From NCBI GenBank assembly GCA_016926505.1, contig JAFGOM010000061.1, positions 1 through 59,540 of the forward strand: a DNA stretch of 59,540 bases, read 5' to 3'. The position numbers were made by a program, and so were the translations under genes. The notes under the pieces are model-generated. The model saw only the letters and a program-made list of their open reading frames with translations, was not told where the DNA came from and made no database searches. This DNA comes from Methanospirillaceae archaeon (lineage in GTDB: Archaea; Halobacteriota; Methanomicrobia; Methanomicrobiales; Methanospirillaceae). Below are positions 27,800 through 37,210 of this stretch, one piece after another. Each line of letters starts with the position of its first letter. Position 1 is the stretch's first letter.

Positions 27800-30337
27800 T
27801 CATTCGCTATCAGGATCCAATGAAGGACTGGAAAACCGGAACGCTCCTTTTGGAACGAGAATCTCAAACCTGGCCCCTTCCCCGAAAACTCCGGTCTCTT
27901 TTATGGTAATCTTTGTGATATCAAGGATCTCCCGGGACAGGTTCAGTCCGAATCCTGTGTGTTTGTAATACCCCCTGTTAAATATCTTTGATTTGTACTC
28001 CAACGGAATTCCTGCCCCGTCATCCTCACAGATGATACGCACCATACTATCTTCTCTGTCCGCAAAAAACCGTATCAGGGTGATCTTCTCACCGTACCGC
28101 TTTGCGTTATCGATAAGATTCAGAAATACCTTCTCCATCAGGGGATCTGCATAGACTTCCAGTCCTGATATCGTGTTTTCGATCTCAATTAAAGCAACAT
28201 CCACAGACCTGACCACTGATGAGATCACCCCGCCCACATCCTGCCATATCGGGGAATGAACCCCGATATCCTGATAATCGCGGGTAAATGCAATCTGGCG
28301 TTGTATATGATGTACTGCGAGTATCATCTTCTCAAGGTAGGTACTCACCGGAGGGTTTACACCCTCTTCCTGTATCATCTCCATGTATCCAAACAGGATC
28401 TGGAGTTCATTGCCGATATCATGCCGGGTGATGCTTGAGAGAAGGTTGAGTTTCTGATTCACATGACTGATGGCATCTTTTGCACGCTTGGCTTCGGTAA
28501 TATCAGTACTCACCACCAGTACGCCATCAACATCTCCTTTTTCATCGATTAAGGGAACGGTGTCTGTCTGTACCCAGAGGGTCTCACCGTTGTAATTGGT
28601 AATCTTCTGAATAATCCCCAGTTTTGGATTTTTTGACTGGATTACTTCACTATCAGTTTGAAGGAAGAGGTCATCGATATCGGGATATAATTCTGTGAGC
28701 GTTTTTCCTTCTATTTCACTGACCGGCCTTCCCATGACCTGTGCGACCGCAGGATTAACCCTGATATACCGGTTGTTTGTGTCTTTAAAACTGATCAGTG
28801 CAGGAACATTTAAAAGGATTGTCTCCTGCTCACTGATGATATTATTGAGGCGTTTTTCTGCCAGTTTCCGGTCGGTAATATTCTCAAATACCGCGACGAA
28901 GTGCTCATCACAGGGTTTGAATACTGATATACGGAGCCAGATATCAAGATGGATAAAGAACGTCTCAAATACATGGGGGTTTCCGGATACAACAACGCTG
29001 TTATAGATATCAAACAGTTCCGAAGATTGTTCCCGAATCCCGGGAAATATCTCTGAAGCACGTCTGCCTGCCACATCAGCCAGACCGGTATTCTTCTCAA
29101 AGGCATCATTGACATCAAGGTAAATCCAGTCAATCGGATTGCCTGCATCATCAAAGAGCATCTGACAATATGCAAACCCCTCAAGCATATTCTCAAAGAG
29201 TGACCTATACAGGGTCTCGCTCTTTTTGAGTGCATTCTCACTTTTTTTCTGTTTGGTGACATCCAGGAATGCCCCTATCAGTCCGGAAACACGGCTTTTA
29301 TTATCAAGAACGGGGGCCTTGTAAAATACCTCATCATGAACAGACCCGTCAGCATACCTGACAGATGCCTCGTACCGCTGGTTGCCGGGAGATTCAAAAA
29401 CTGCGGTATCGGCATGGTAATACACATCTGCCATCTCTTTTGGCCAGAGATCATAGACCGATCTGCCGATGATATCATCGCGGTTCTTTCCAAAATACTC
29501 CTCAAATGCTGCATTACATCCGGTATAGAACCCGTCCCGATTCTTGTAGAAAACCGGAACCGGCAGGGTATCGATAAGAGTCTGGAGAAACCGTGTCTGA
29601 TCAGCAAGAGCATCTGATGCCATATGCATATCGGTAACATCCACTCCGACTGCGATAATATTCGTCTCTCTACCGGTATCATCTGCAAGAGTCTTGATAT
29701 TCCAGGAGATTATCCTGTTTTTTCCGGTTTTTGTCTGGATTGTTGTCTCAAAATCATCAAAAAAACCGGCATTCGCACTATGGCGATAAATGAGATCTCT
29801 GACCTGTTTTCTATATTCTGAGTCTGGAAATAACTTTTTCCAGACCTCAGTCTTTCCAATGACCTCATGGGAGCGATATCCGCTCATCTCCTCAGCGGCA
29901 TGATTCCATACAGAAATGTTTCCCTTCCTATCAAGAACCATGAGCCATATCCGGGCATCCCTGATGATGCTATCCTTAAAATCACCAGAATTACGGAGTT
30001 TTTCTTCGGTTTTTTTCAGTAAAGCGGCAAGTACGGTAACGATTCCCGCGATACTGATAAAAATGATTACACGGACGATTGCCTGAGAAAGTACCAAAAA
30101 ATCCTTTGTATGCAGGAACACCAGAACAAAATAGATGAGTGCTACCATGCAGGAGAAGAGAAATCCTTTCCTGATGTAAAAGATACAGGCGAGAATGATA
30201 GGAATATAAAAGAGATTCTGAAAGATAACAAAATATCCTGCCTGCAGACAGATAATACTCATGAGAATGCAGCCGAGACTCGAGACAAAAAGAAGTGCCT
30301 GTGGGATATACATCCGATGCAAATGTATCAGGTTCAT
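27800..30337 (-). CDS. Membrane PAS-domain sensor histidine kinase
   Basis: 845 aa. Four to five N-terminal membrane helices (residues ~12-105) replace the outside domain of its neighbour. About four PAS domains follow (~120-235, 250-365, 375-485, 495-615), the second with the PAC-like MADVYYHADTAVF region. The acceptor helix is SITRHDIGNELQILFGYMEM (His near 636), and the HATPase has NLIDNAKRYG, CEDDGAGIP and GFGLNLSREILD. The last ~230 residues are nearly parallel to those of the kinase at 24773, so the two arose by duplication and exchanged sensor parts. Separated from that gene by 225 bp of AT-rich DNA; each probably has its own promoter. Confidence 0.92.
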   Translation of the reverse strand: MNLIHLHRMYIPQALLFVSSLGCILMSIICLQAGYFVIFQNLFYIPIILACIFYIRKGFLFSCMVALIYFVLVFLHTKDFLVLSQAIVRVIIFISIAGIVTVLAALLKKTEEKLRNSGDFKDSIIRDARIWLMVLDRKGNISVWNHAAEEMSGYRSHEVIGKTEVWKKLFPDSEYRKQVRDLIYRHSANAGFFDDFETTIQTKTGKNRIISWNIKTLADDTGRETNIIAVGVDVTDMHMASDALADQTRFLQTLIDTLPVPVFYKNRDGFYTGCNAAFEEYFGKNRDDIIGRSVYDLWPKEMADVYYHADTAVFESPGNQRYEASVRYADGSVHDEVFYKAPVLDNKSRVSGLIGAFLDVTKQKKSENALKKSETLYRSLFENMLEGFAYCQMLFDDAGNPIDWIYLDVNDAFEKNTGLADVAGRRASEIFPGIREQSSELFDIYNSVVVSGNPHVFETFFIHLDIWLRISVFKPCDEHFVAVFENITDRKLAEKRLNNIISEQETILLNVPALISFKDTNNRYIRVNPAVAQVMGRPVSEIEGKTLTELYPDIDDLFLQTDSEVIQSKNPKLGIIQKITNYNGETLWVQTDTVPLIDEKGDVDGVLVVSTDITEAKRAKDAISHVNQKLNLLSSITRHDIGNELQILFGYMEMIQEEGVNPPVSTYLEKMILAVHHIQRQIAFTRDYQDIGVHSPIWQDVGGVISSVVRSVDVALIEIENTISGLEVYADPLMEKVFLNLIDNAKRYGEKITLIRFFADREDSMVRIICEDDGAGIPLEYKSKIFNRGYYKHTGFGLNLSREILDITKITIKETGVFGEGARFEILVPKGAFRFSSPSLDPDSE

Positions 30338-31315
30338 TTATTCACTCATCCCCTCTGTAATAGTATCCCCTGTTCACGGTCAGGCCGTATCGTGCCTGTT
30401 TGAATGCAAAAATCCTGCAGGATAGAATAATACCTGACAGAGTACCCATATTCCGGATTATATATGATTCAAGGATATTCTTTACAATCCTTACCTGAAA
30501 TGCGTTATCAATCAGTTACTATTTATTAATACCGAAAAAGATTCGAAATCTCGATTAATTAGTATTCACTGCATACTATATTACAGTTAGTAATAACGAT
30601 CTTTAACTTCCATCTCTCATCATGGTAAGGCTCTTTTATCGTGTAATAAGGCAGGTAACCGGCATCTCCTATAAATATAAGAAATCCGGACTCTGCCATT
30701 CCCAATCTCTTTTGCATACATTGCAGATTCAGTTTCTGTGCAGACACCCGGCATGCAGAATGACAAAAAAATCGATGACTACAAAAGATTGGATATACCT
30801 GTGAATCTTTGTCTGTTCTTATGAAATGAACGAAAAAACAGGCAGCCGGTCGCCTGTACTCTTTCCTGAAGCATGATAATCATTGATTACCCGGTAATGA
30901 CCAGAGCGCGTACTATATGCAGGCTTGACAATATCCTACCTTTCTCCTTTCGATATTATTAAGAGGACACCTGGTATCAAATTTGAGAGGATGCTTTTCT
31001 GCATGTGAGCACCGATTCCGGGGAGAGTATCCCACATAACGGAAACAAAACCGGTAAAAGTTAAATTAAAAAAAAGAAGTGCGAATACGATAGTTTAGTA
31101 TATTATTGCCGGGACATCGGAAATGCTGACCAGACTGCAGGCTGTAATGAGCAATAATGCGACAAACCCATTAAACCCCTAGCTCCCTTATCCAGTATAA
31201 CGACTTCTAAAAACCTGATTCAATCAATGCAATACTCCCGAAAAGTATATCGTGCTCCCCGATACTCATAACATGTTAAAAATCATAGTGATACCATACA
31301 GACGGAGGAGAGAAG
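30338..31315. other. Long intergenic region, no gene seen
   Basis: About 980 bp between the kinase start and pspA. Short frames exist on both strands but none looks like protein. The last 75 bp probably hold the pspA promoter (AAGTATATCG near 31237 as a TATA candidate) and a strong ribosome site, GGAGGAG, at 31303-31309. AT-rich blocks near 30480-30600 may hold the promoter of the kinase. Confidence 0.4.
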
Positions 31316-32014
31316 ATGAGTCTTATTGATCGCACCGTTGCTGTTATTTCAGCAAAATTAAGCAAGTTAGTGGGAAAGATGGAAGACCCCAGGGAGACCC
31401 TTGATTATTCCTATGAAAAACAACTGGATCTCCTGCAGAATGTCAAACGGGGAATTGCAGATGTCACCACATCGAAGAAGAGACTGGAGTTACAAAAAGT
31501 AAAACTGGTTCAGAACAGCGAAAAACTGGAAGCTCAGGCAAAAGAAGCGATAGCAGCGGACAGGGAGGATCTCGCACGGCTTGCACTTGAGCGGAAAAAT
31601 GCTATCACATCACAGATAGCAGATCTTGATCCCGAGATCGCAAACATGGAGAAGGAGCAGGAGAAACTGGTTGCTGCAGAAAAACGACTTTCCACGCAGA
31701 TAGAGATATTCAGATCCAAAAAAGAGACGATAAAAGCACAGTACTCTGCTGCTGAGGCACAGGTTAAGATCGGTGAATCCCTGTCAGGCATCAGCGAAGA
31801 GATGACGAGTCTCGGAACCTCGATAGAGAGAGCAGAGAGCAAGACAGAAGAGATGAAAGCACGCTCTGCTGCCATTGACGAACTCATCGAAGGGGGAACC
31901 CTCGTAGATTTCTCTGCCGGACAGGATGATATCGCACGTGAACTTGCAAAGATAAGCAATCAGGGAAGCATTGAATCAGAACTTGCACGGTTAAAATCTG
32001 AAGCAGGAAAGTAA
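31316..32014 (+). CDS. pspA: PspA/IM30 family membrane-stress protein
   Basis: 232 aa, almost wholly coiled coil, with the family start MSLIDRTVAVISAKLSKLVGKMEDPRETLDYSYEKQ and the usual length. PspA/Vipp1 proteins are ESCRT-III relatives that coat and repair the cytoplasmic membrane. A strong GGAGGAG ribosome site stands before ATG 31316. It faces PspAB and HtpX with only 2 bp between stop codons; the same three families occur together in actinobacteria and haloarchaea, supporting one envelope-stress function. Confidence 0.95.
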   Translation: MSLIDRTVAVISAKLSKLVGKMEDPRETLDYSYEKQLDLLQNVKRGIADVTTSKKRLELQKVKLVQNSEKLEAQAKEAIAADREDLARLALERKNAITSQIADLDPEIANMEKEQEKLVAAEKRLSTQIEIFRSKKETIKAQYSAAEAQVKIGESLSGISEEMTSLGTSIERAESKTEEMKARSAAIDELIEGGTLVDFSAGQDDIARELAKISNQGSIESELARLKSEAGK

Positions 32015-32016
32015 GG

Positions 32017-32589
32017 TTACAGTGGGATGCCCCAGAGGGGATACCACTTTTCTATATCTTTTTCAACAGGAAGTTCCCTGCCAAGCAATGCCTGCATCCT
32101 GAATTCAGCTGCATTATCACGCATTTTCCCACTTACAGGAACAAAAGGATAAAACCGTCCCAGTTTGAAATGATAGATCCAGTAGACCGGAGTCTCGTTA
32201 CCAAACCGGAAGACTGCACAGAGGAGGTAGGTACCAACGCCCTTCTCGATGAGAGTCTGGCTTATTAAATGAATTCCCGTGATGAGATCCTCAAAGTCCG
32301 GGTCAGATAGTATTATCCAGGTAAACCGGAATTCATCGGTCACAAGCCGGAATGTTGTTCCGGTCTCTTGTGAACTATAGGTAAGCAGTTCCTCGATCTC
32401 TCTTGTTGCAGAATCATAGTGCGAGGATTCAATTGGTTTAAAACATATTCCTGCAGATGGGGAGGGAACGAGGTCAAGTTCGACCTGCATAGTGATACTG
32501 GCAGACGAGATGGCAAAAAGGGTCTCAAGTGATGCTTTTGGAAGTGCTGTTGTACCTAACAGCGAATGGATTGCATCCCTAAACCCCAT
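32017..32589 (-). CDS. PspA-associated protein PspAB
   Basis: 190 aa. The start MGFRDAIHSLLGTTALPKASLETLFAISSA and the phrase RFTWIILSDPDFEDLITGIHLISQTLIEKG are typical of the PspAB family named for its place beside PspA in actinobacteria and archaea. A soluble alpha/beta protein with no catalytic motif known. Its start overlaps the end of htpX by 11 bp, so the two are co-translated. Probable role in sensing or controlling the PspA response; mechanism unknown. Confidence 0.85.
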   Translation of the reverse strand: MGFRDAIHSLLGTTALPKASLETLFAISSASITMQVELDLVPSPSAGICFKPIESSHYDSATREIEELLTYSSQETGTTFRLVTDEFRFTWIILSDPDFEDLITGIHLISQTLIEKGVGTYLLCAVFRFGNETPVYWIYHFKLGRFYPFVPVSGKMRDNAAEFRMQALLGRELPVEKDIEKWYPLWGIPL

Positions 32590-33469
32590 GCCCTGCCATC
32601 TCCTGTTCTATCTTCGCGAGAGCAGCAATCCGCTGCTGTGTTGAAGGGTGCGTTGAAAGAAGTTCCAGGATAGATGAACCTGATAGTGCCGGGATGATGA
32701 AGAATGCATTCAGCCCTTCGACATCACGGAGATCGCGTGTTGGAATCCGGGTCATCTGTCCGCTTATCTTCAGGAGCGCAGCGGCAAGCTCTGAGGGCCG
32801 TCCGGTCAGAACCGCAGATCCCCGGTCTGCTGCATACTCACGGTACCGGGAGAGGGCTTTAATTAACAGGAAACTGATAACCCAGACTGCCGCCGCGACG
32901 ACAGGGATGAGAATCCATAAAAAATCTTTCCCGTTCCTTCCTCCGGTTCTGGGAATCATAAAAGAGTTCCGGAACAGAAAAAATGCTGCAGTAGAGATCA
33001 GGCTGGCGATAGTTATCACCATCACATCACGGTTCTTTACATGACTGAGTTCATGGGCTATCACTGCCTCTAATTCCCCTTCGCTGAGCATGGACAAGAG
33101 CCCGGTGGTTACGGCAACCACCGATTTTTTCTGACTTCTCCCGGTCGCAAACGCATTGGGAACAGCCTTGTCTGCAATAGCAATCTGTGGCTGCGGTATT
33201 CCTCCGATTGCACACAGACGTGTCACGATCTGGTGCAGGCGGGGTTCTTCCTGCTCGGAGACGATTCGGGCACCCATCGAGAAGAGTACCATCCTGTCAG
33301 AGAAGAAGTACTGGAGGAGGAGCATGACCGTGACAATAAGAATGAGAAAGAGTGCGTTAATCCCGATGTATGCAAGCACCGCGATGAAGATGAAATAGAC
33401 CAGGGCAAGTAAGAATAACGTTCCAATCATCCGTACCTCAAGCCCCCTGTCCCTTTGCCATCGAATCAT
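32579..33469 (-). CDS. htpX: HtpX membrane zinc metalloprotease
   Basis: 296 aa from ATG 33469, chosen because MIRWQRDRGLEVRM matches the usual HtpX start; an upstream TTG would add nine residues. Two N-terminal membrane helices (~15-55) are followed by the protease domain with HELSHVKNRD (HExxH zinc site near residue 140), two more helices (~155-205) and the third ligand in YREYAADRGSAVLTG (Glu). The end SSILELLSTHPSTQQRIAAL is the standard M48 tail. It degrades damaged membrane proteins on the cytoplasmic side. Operon with PspAB. Confidence 0.95.
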   Translation of the reverse strand: MIRWQRDRGLEVRMIGTLFLLALVYFIFIAVLAYIGINALFLILIVTVMLLLQYFFSDRMVLFSMGARIVSEQEEPRLHQIVTRLCAIGGIPQPQIAIADKAVPNAFATGRSQKKSVVAVTTGLLSMLSEGELEAVIAHELSHVKNRDVMVITIASLISTAAFFLFRNSFMIPRTGGRNGKDFLWILIPVVAAAVWVISFLLIKALSRYREYAADRGSAVLTGRPSELAAALLKISGQMTRIPTRDLRDVEGLNAFFIIPALSGSSILELLSTHPSTQQRIAALAKIEQEMAGHGV

Positions 33470-33658
33470 AAATATGGGTTTCTCCTGAAATATCAATTAG
33501 CAGAATTTTTGCTGCAGTATTGAGTGGTTGCAGCGGGTTTTTCTCTCTATATCAGATGGACAATGGAATGATAAATAAATTCTTACCTCCCGGTCTCCTG
33601 AAAGGCAGAAACTTAATACTGAAAATTTTGGTTTGAATGGAAAAAGAAGGTGAGATGT

Positions 33659-34177
33659 TCAGGATTTTTTTGATGTATCAAATAACTGTTCCGCAGGACA
33701 ACCAATCTCTCTCTGTCTGCAGTGCCTGCAGGCTACATTTCCCCGCACTAACGCATTACCCAAAAAACCAAGGATAAAGAGAGTTAGTACCAATAAAACA
33801 ATAATCCAGGAGAGATTTATTGCAAGATAAAGCAGACCGGCAAGCAGGGGAATCAGGAACACGAGTAGATCCGGGACAATATCTGCCCCTGAACACTTTT
33901 TTTGGCTGAAACGTTCCGGATGACCCGGTTTACAGAGAAGAGAACTCAACCTGCTTTTCCCAAAGGCACAGACTTTTCCGAAGTAGTAACAGTCTGTACA
34001 GTGTCTGCAGATCAGGCGAAATTCAAGGATACCAATAAAACAGAGATACAAAATTGCCGGGAAGGGGCTGTATAAAGAGAGGATATATACCCCGATCACA
34101 TAAATGAGCAGTGAAATGAGGTTTGATGCGATGACGATTTGTATGGGATACTCTTCATACCCGCGTGGTTCCTGCAT
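33659..34177 (-). CDS. Small cysteine-rich membrane protein, unknown
   Basis: 172 aa with about four membrane helices in two pairs (residues ~12-52 and ~105-145). Between and after them lie cytosolic or outside loops rich in cysteine: LICRHCTDCYYFGKVCAFGKSRL, LCKPGHPERFSQKKCSG, and ACRHCRQREIGCPAEQLF at the end. The CxxC and CxxxxC spacing suggests a metal site or a ferredoxin-like electron carrier at the membrane. No family recognised with certainty. It lies 163 bp downstream of the redox island on the same strand and may be read from it or separately. Confidence 0.7.
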   Translation of the reverse strand: MQEPRGYEEYPIQIVIASNLISLLIYVIGVYILSLYSPFPAILYLCFIGILEFRLICRHCTDCYYFGKVCAFGKSRLSSLLCKPGHPERFSQKKCSGADIVPDLLVFLIPLLAGLLYLAINLSWIIVLLVLTLFILGFLGNALVRGNVACRHCRQREIGCPAEQLFDTSKKS

Positions 34178-34340
34178 GTATCTGAATCAGTCAGGGAGGG
34201 ATATAATTTCTTTTGTTCCCTTCCGGGTGATCCGGCCATGATTACCCATCTACTGACTCTGTTACTGATTCAAAAGATATTACAGCCTTTCTCTCTGATT
34301 CCTTTGATTAAAGACGAAATAATTCAGGTATTATGAGGAA

Positions 34341-35174
34341 TTACTCTCCGACCGGGATTAATTTTCCTCTCAGTGCTGACTCGGGATCAAGACGCATCAT
34401 CTCTATTACATTATGCACGACTCCCTGTATTTGTTGAGCAATAAGATTGTCAGTTCGGAAAAAATCTGCATCTGTGCTGCTGTTGTATTCGGATCCATGT
34501 GTCCTAAACCCGATACCGAACGGTGCAAGGATAAATCCCATCTGTTGAAGTACGAAAAAGATGTCGAGTGCTGTCTTGATAGCGCCATCCTCGTGCCCAC
34601 AGATAAGAATTCCTGCGATCTTCCCCTCGGTAAGTCCGGGTTTTCCGAGGTGGTACAGGTTCTCCATGCAGGTCATCCGGTCAAGAAAGATCTTGAGCCG
34701 TACAGCCATGGTATTCCAGTTTATCGGGGAGGCAATAATGACCGCTTTTGATGCGGCAATCATCTGGTGAAATGCAGGCATATCGTCTTCCTTGTTCCGG
34801 CAGGGATAGGTACATGACTCGTCCCTGATACTATAGCAACACCAGCAGGGATCTATCGAGTATTCGGCTAAATTATACCTCTGATACAAAACACCTGTTT
34901 CCCGAAGCAGTTCTTCTGCACAATCAACCAGAAAACCGGTATTTCCGGCACGGTGGGTGCTGCCGTTGATAAGCAGAACATCAGCGGGTTTTCCGTCATA
35001 AACCAGTGACCGGTGTGTAAGCACCGTACGAAATTCCCGGGACGGACTATGGCATCGGGGACATCCCTTCGGAGGTTTCTTTCCAAAAAAGACAAAACCA
35101 CATACAGTACACCGCCATGACGGATTCTCTTCTCCTGCCTTTTTTGATCCTGTTTCTTCCAGATTGTTTGACAT
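34341..35174 (-). CDS. Iron-sulfur flavoprotein-like FMN reductase with N-terminal rubredoxin-like domain
   Basis: 277 aa from ATG 35174, which has GGAGAGGAG five bases upstream; the longer frame to 35240 lacks this. Residues ~18-50 hold a rubredoxin-type knuckle (WRCTVCGFVFFGKKPPKGCPRC). The rest is an NADPH-dependent FMN reductase/flavodoxin fold with LLINGSTHRAGNTGFLVD for the FMN phosphate, a cysteine patch (DPCWCCYSIRDESCTYPCRNKED) like that of iron-sulfur flavoproteins, and SPINWNTMAVRLKIFLDR. Likely a cytoplasmic electron shuttle. Last gene of the island starting at 40012. Confidence 0.9.
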   Translation of the reverse strand: MSNNLEETGSKKAGEENPSWRCTVCGFVFFGKKPPKGCPRCHSPSREFRTVLTHRSLVYDGKPADVLLINGSTHRAGNTGFLVDCAEELLRETGVLYQRYNLAEYSIDPCWCCYSIRDESCTYPCRNKEDDMPAFHQMIAASKAVIIASPINWNTMAVRLKIFLDRMTCMENLYHLGKPGLTEGKIAGILICGHEDGAIKTALDIFFVLQQMGFILAPFGIGFRTHGSEYNSSTDADFFRTDNLIAQQIQGVVHNVIEMMRLDPESALRGKLIPVGE

Positions 35175-35253
35175 CTCATCTCCTCTCCAGTATTCATATA
35201 TGTATGGCAGACAGGTCAGGTATATCGACTTCTTCTGCACTTGTAATTATTGA

Positions 35254-35559
35254 TCATCTGAAAAGATAGGAATTATCAGATGGCATCAGGGAATATAATC
35301 CCTCCCCATACGGGGTACCGGAGAACCGGATCTTCTGAACAAAATCCTTCACAATATCAGGCATACCAAGGAAATAGAAGGGAAAAGCAATGCCCACGGT
35401 ATCAGTCTCATCAACAGAATCCGGATCCGGCAGTGCATTTGGAATGGAAACAGATTCTGTATCACCAGGATAATCCGCAGGATCCGGGATTACAGCGAGC
35501 GTGTTGCCGGCTCCGGTATGGAATAGATTCGGATCTTCATGAATCTGCACTGGTCTCAA
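35254..35559 (-). pseudogene. N-terminal remnant of an EFR1 flavodoxin-ferredoxin gene
   Basis: The frame reads like the first third of an EFR1 protein: a phosphate loop FHTGAGNTLAV, then ETDTVGIAFPFYFLGMPDIVKDFVQKIRF, which aligns well with the intact copy at 37810 (FTGTGNSLAA and GIVCPVYDAGIPVIVRDFLGRL). It stops after ~100 codons, without the ferredoxin half, and the first ten residues are not flavodoxin-like. It overlaps the end of the next gene upstream by 4 bp, so it may still be translated. I take it as a deletion remnant. Confidence 0.65.
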
Positions 35560-36338
35560 TTTTTTAACTCCTTTTGTATCTTTCGGGCTGAAATAGAGCC
35601 AAGGATCTTCCCGATACCATGATACAAGGGGTTTACCCGGACATCAGTAAAGTATCGGGCACCCGGATTGAACCACCCCCGGCTTTTCCAGTACTGGTAA
35701 TCTGCCGGGGATATCTTCTCCAGTTGCGAGAAAGCACCACGCTGCCCGTGAAAGATAATAACATCCCAGAGCCCTGGTCTCTTTTTCCGGGGATTTTGCA
35801 GAGATTTTGTAAAAACCCGTGCAGAATCAGCAATCATCTTCTCATTCTTCGTGACTATCTTACCGGAGTCCAACCCGGGAGTGATTAATCCCACCTTCCC
35901 TACAACCTCGCAACCCCAGATGCGGGCAACCTTCTCCAGGTATGAAAGGACGGAAGGAGCACCGAGTACACCAGTCGTCACAAGCAGAAATGCTTTCTTG
36001 CCAAAGAACCGGGGACGGTGAAACACGTAACTGAACCGGTCAATAAAAATCTTCATCTGCCCGGTCACGTTCATGCCATACACTGGTGAGGCAAAGATGA
36101 ATGCATCTGCTTGGTGCATCTTCTGCTCTATTGCAATGGCATCATCCTTGTTCGGACACGTTTCTTCACCATGGGTAAAGCAGGTAAGACATCCCCTGCA
36201 GGGAAGCAGGTGTGCATCCTGTAACCAGAGGTACTCAAACGTTACCGGAATATCTTTCTGCATCTGTTCATGGAGATCTTCACAGGCCCGGAAGGTGTTT
36301 CCTTTCCGCGGACTGCCCATAATAACAAGTATTTTCAT
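35556..36338 (-). CDS. Flavodoxin-fold FMN reductase family protein
   Basis: 260 aa. Starts MKILVIMGSPRKGNTFRACED (FMN phosphate loop), with CRGCLTCFTHGEETCPNKDD, the cysteine patch of iron-sulfur flavoproteins and related quinone or FMN reductases, and SPVYGMNVTGQMKIFIDRFSYVFHRP. The last ~70 residues are an extension with aromatic and basic residues (QYWKSRGWFNPGARYFTDVRVNPLYH) that may contact a membrane or partner. Upstream neighbour is the NapH-like Fe-S membrane protein, 27 bp away, which could be its electron donor. Confidence 0.9.
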   Translation of the reverse strand: MKILVIMGSPRKGNTFRACEDLHEQMQKDIPVTFEYLWLQDAHLLPCRGCLTCFTHGEETCPNKDDAIAIEQKMHQADAFIFASPVYGMNVTGQMKIFIDRFSYVFHRPRFFGKKAFLLVTTGVLGAPSVLSYLEKVARIWGCEVVGKVGLITPGLDSGKIVTKNEKMIADSARVFTKSLQNPRKKRPGLWDVIIFHGQRGAFSQLEKISPADYQYWKSRGWFNPGARYFTDVRVNPLYHGIGKILGSISARKIQKELKN

Positions 36339-36365
36339 TGGAATCCCTCCTTTTGTTCTCTCTTC

Positions 36366-37187
36366 TTATGATCGAGTCCAGGCATATCTGATAGCATCCC
36401 GGGGACAGGTATCAACACAGTTCCCGCAGAGGATACAGTCAGTATGCTCCATTCTCCCCTCCTTAAGCATATTATATACATCAAGGCTCATGGGACACCC
36501 TTTTGTGCACTTCTGGCAGTCAATGCAGAGGTTTACATCGCCTGCGAGGTGAAGAGCCGGCCATCCGACCATATTCCGGATCTTCCGGCCGATGATAAGC
36601 ATTACGGCAATCGGACAGAAGGTATGACAAAAACCCCTTCTCCCGAAAATCACCGTAAAGATCATGATAATCGTTACCGGGCCGTAGAACATGAGAGCTC
36701 CCCCGGCAGCTGCTATCGAGATCCCACCACCGGTTCCGTAAACGGGATCAAAGGCGTGAAAGCCTCCGGCTTCATATGCACCATAAAACAGGCTGCCGAA
36801 TATCCCGAGAAAGACCGGATACTTAAGCCATTTAACTATACCCGGTTTCGCTCTCCTGTCATCAGCAAGACGGTACATCTCCTGGAGGCCACCTGACGGG
36901 CAGAGATACCCGCACCAGAGCCTTCCAACAATAAGAGAACTGAGAAAAACCAGGGAAAAGATCACGAGGCCGCCAGATATAATCCCTAATTGTGTCGCTT
37001 CTGTAATAAGCGGGCAGGAGACATAGGCAAAGGTTACAGGATACAGGAGAAAAGAGAATATAAGAAGTGTTTTTCGAAACCTCTGGCGCAATGCCGCTCT
37101 CTTCTCATTTGTATCTGACAATACATTATTCGTCATCTCACATACATTTGAGGAACGTATACTCTCGCCCTTTTCCTTATTGTTCAT
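36366..37187 (-). CDS. NapH/CcoG-like membrane protein with 2[4Fe-4S] ferredoxin end
   Basis: 273 aa. About five membrane helices (residues ~38-200) carry two CxxxCP motifs at membrane faces (WCGYLCPSGGLQE and FCHTFCPIAVM), as in NapH, MauN and RnfB-like quinol electron-transfer proteins. The C-terminal ~65 residues hold two ferredoxin clusters (CIDCQKCTKGCPM and CILCGNCVDTCPRDA). It probably moves electrons between a membrane carrier and a cytoplasmic flavoprotein. Set between two flavodoxin-fold genes in the same operon, which fits that role. The N-terminal ~35 residues are polar, so a later start is possible. Confidence 0.9.
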   Translation of the reverse strand: MNNKEKGESIRSSNVCEMTNNVLSDTNEKRAALRQRFRKTLLIFSFLLYPVTFAYVSCPLITEATQLGIISGGLVIFSLVFLSSLIVGRLWCGYLCPSGGLQEMYRLADDRRAKPGIVKWLKYPVFLGIFGSLFYGAYEAGGFHAFDPVYGTGGGISIAAAGGALMFYGPVTIIMIFTVIFGRRGFCHTFCPIAVMLIIGRKIRNMVGWPALHLAGDVNLCIDCQKCTKGCPMSLDVYNMLKEGRMEHTDCILCGNCVDTCPRDAIRYAWTRS

Positions 37188-37210
37188 AACACTGTTCTCT
37201 TTATGACAGG

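Noticed and set aside
36444-36896. 150-codon plus-strand frame
   Set aside because: Opposite the NapH-like Fe-S protein, whose cysteine motifs are clear; shadow.
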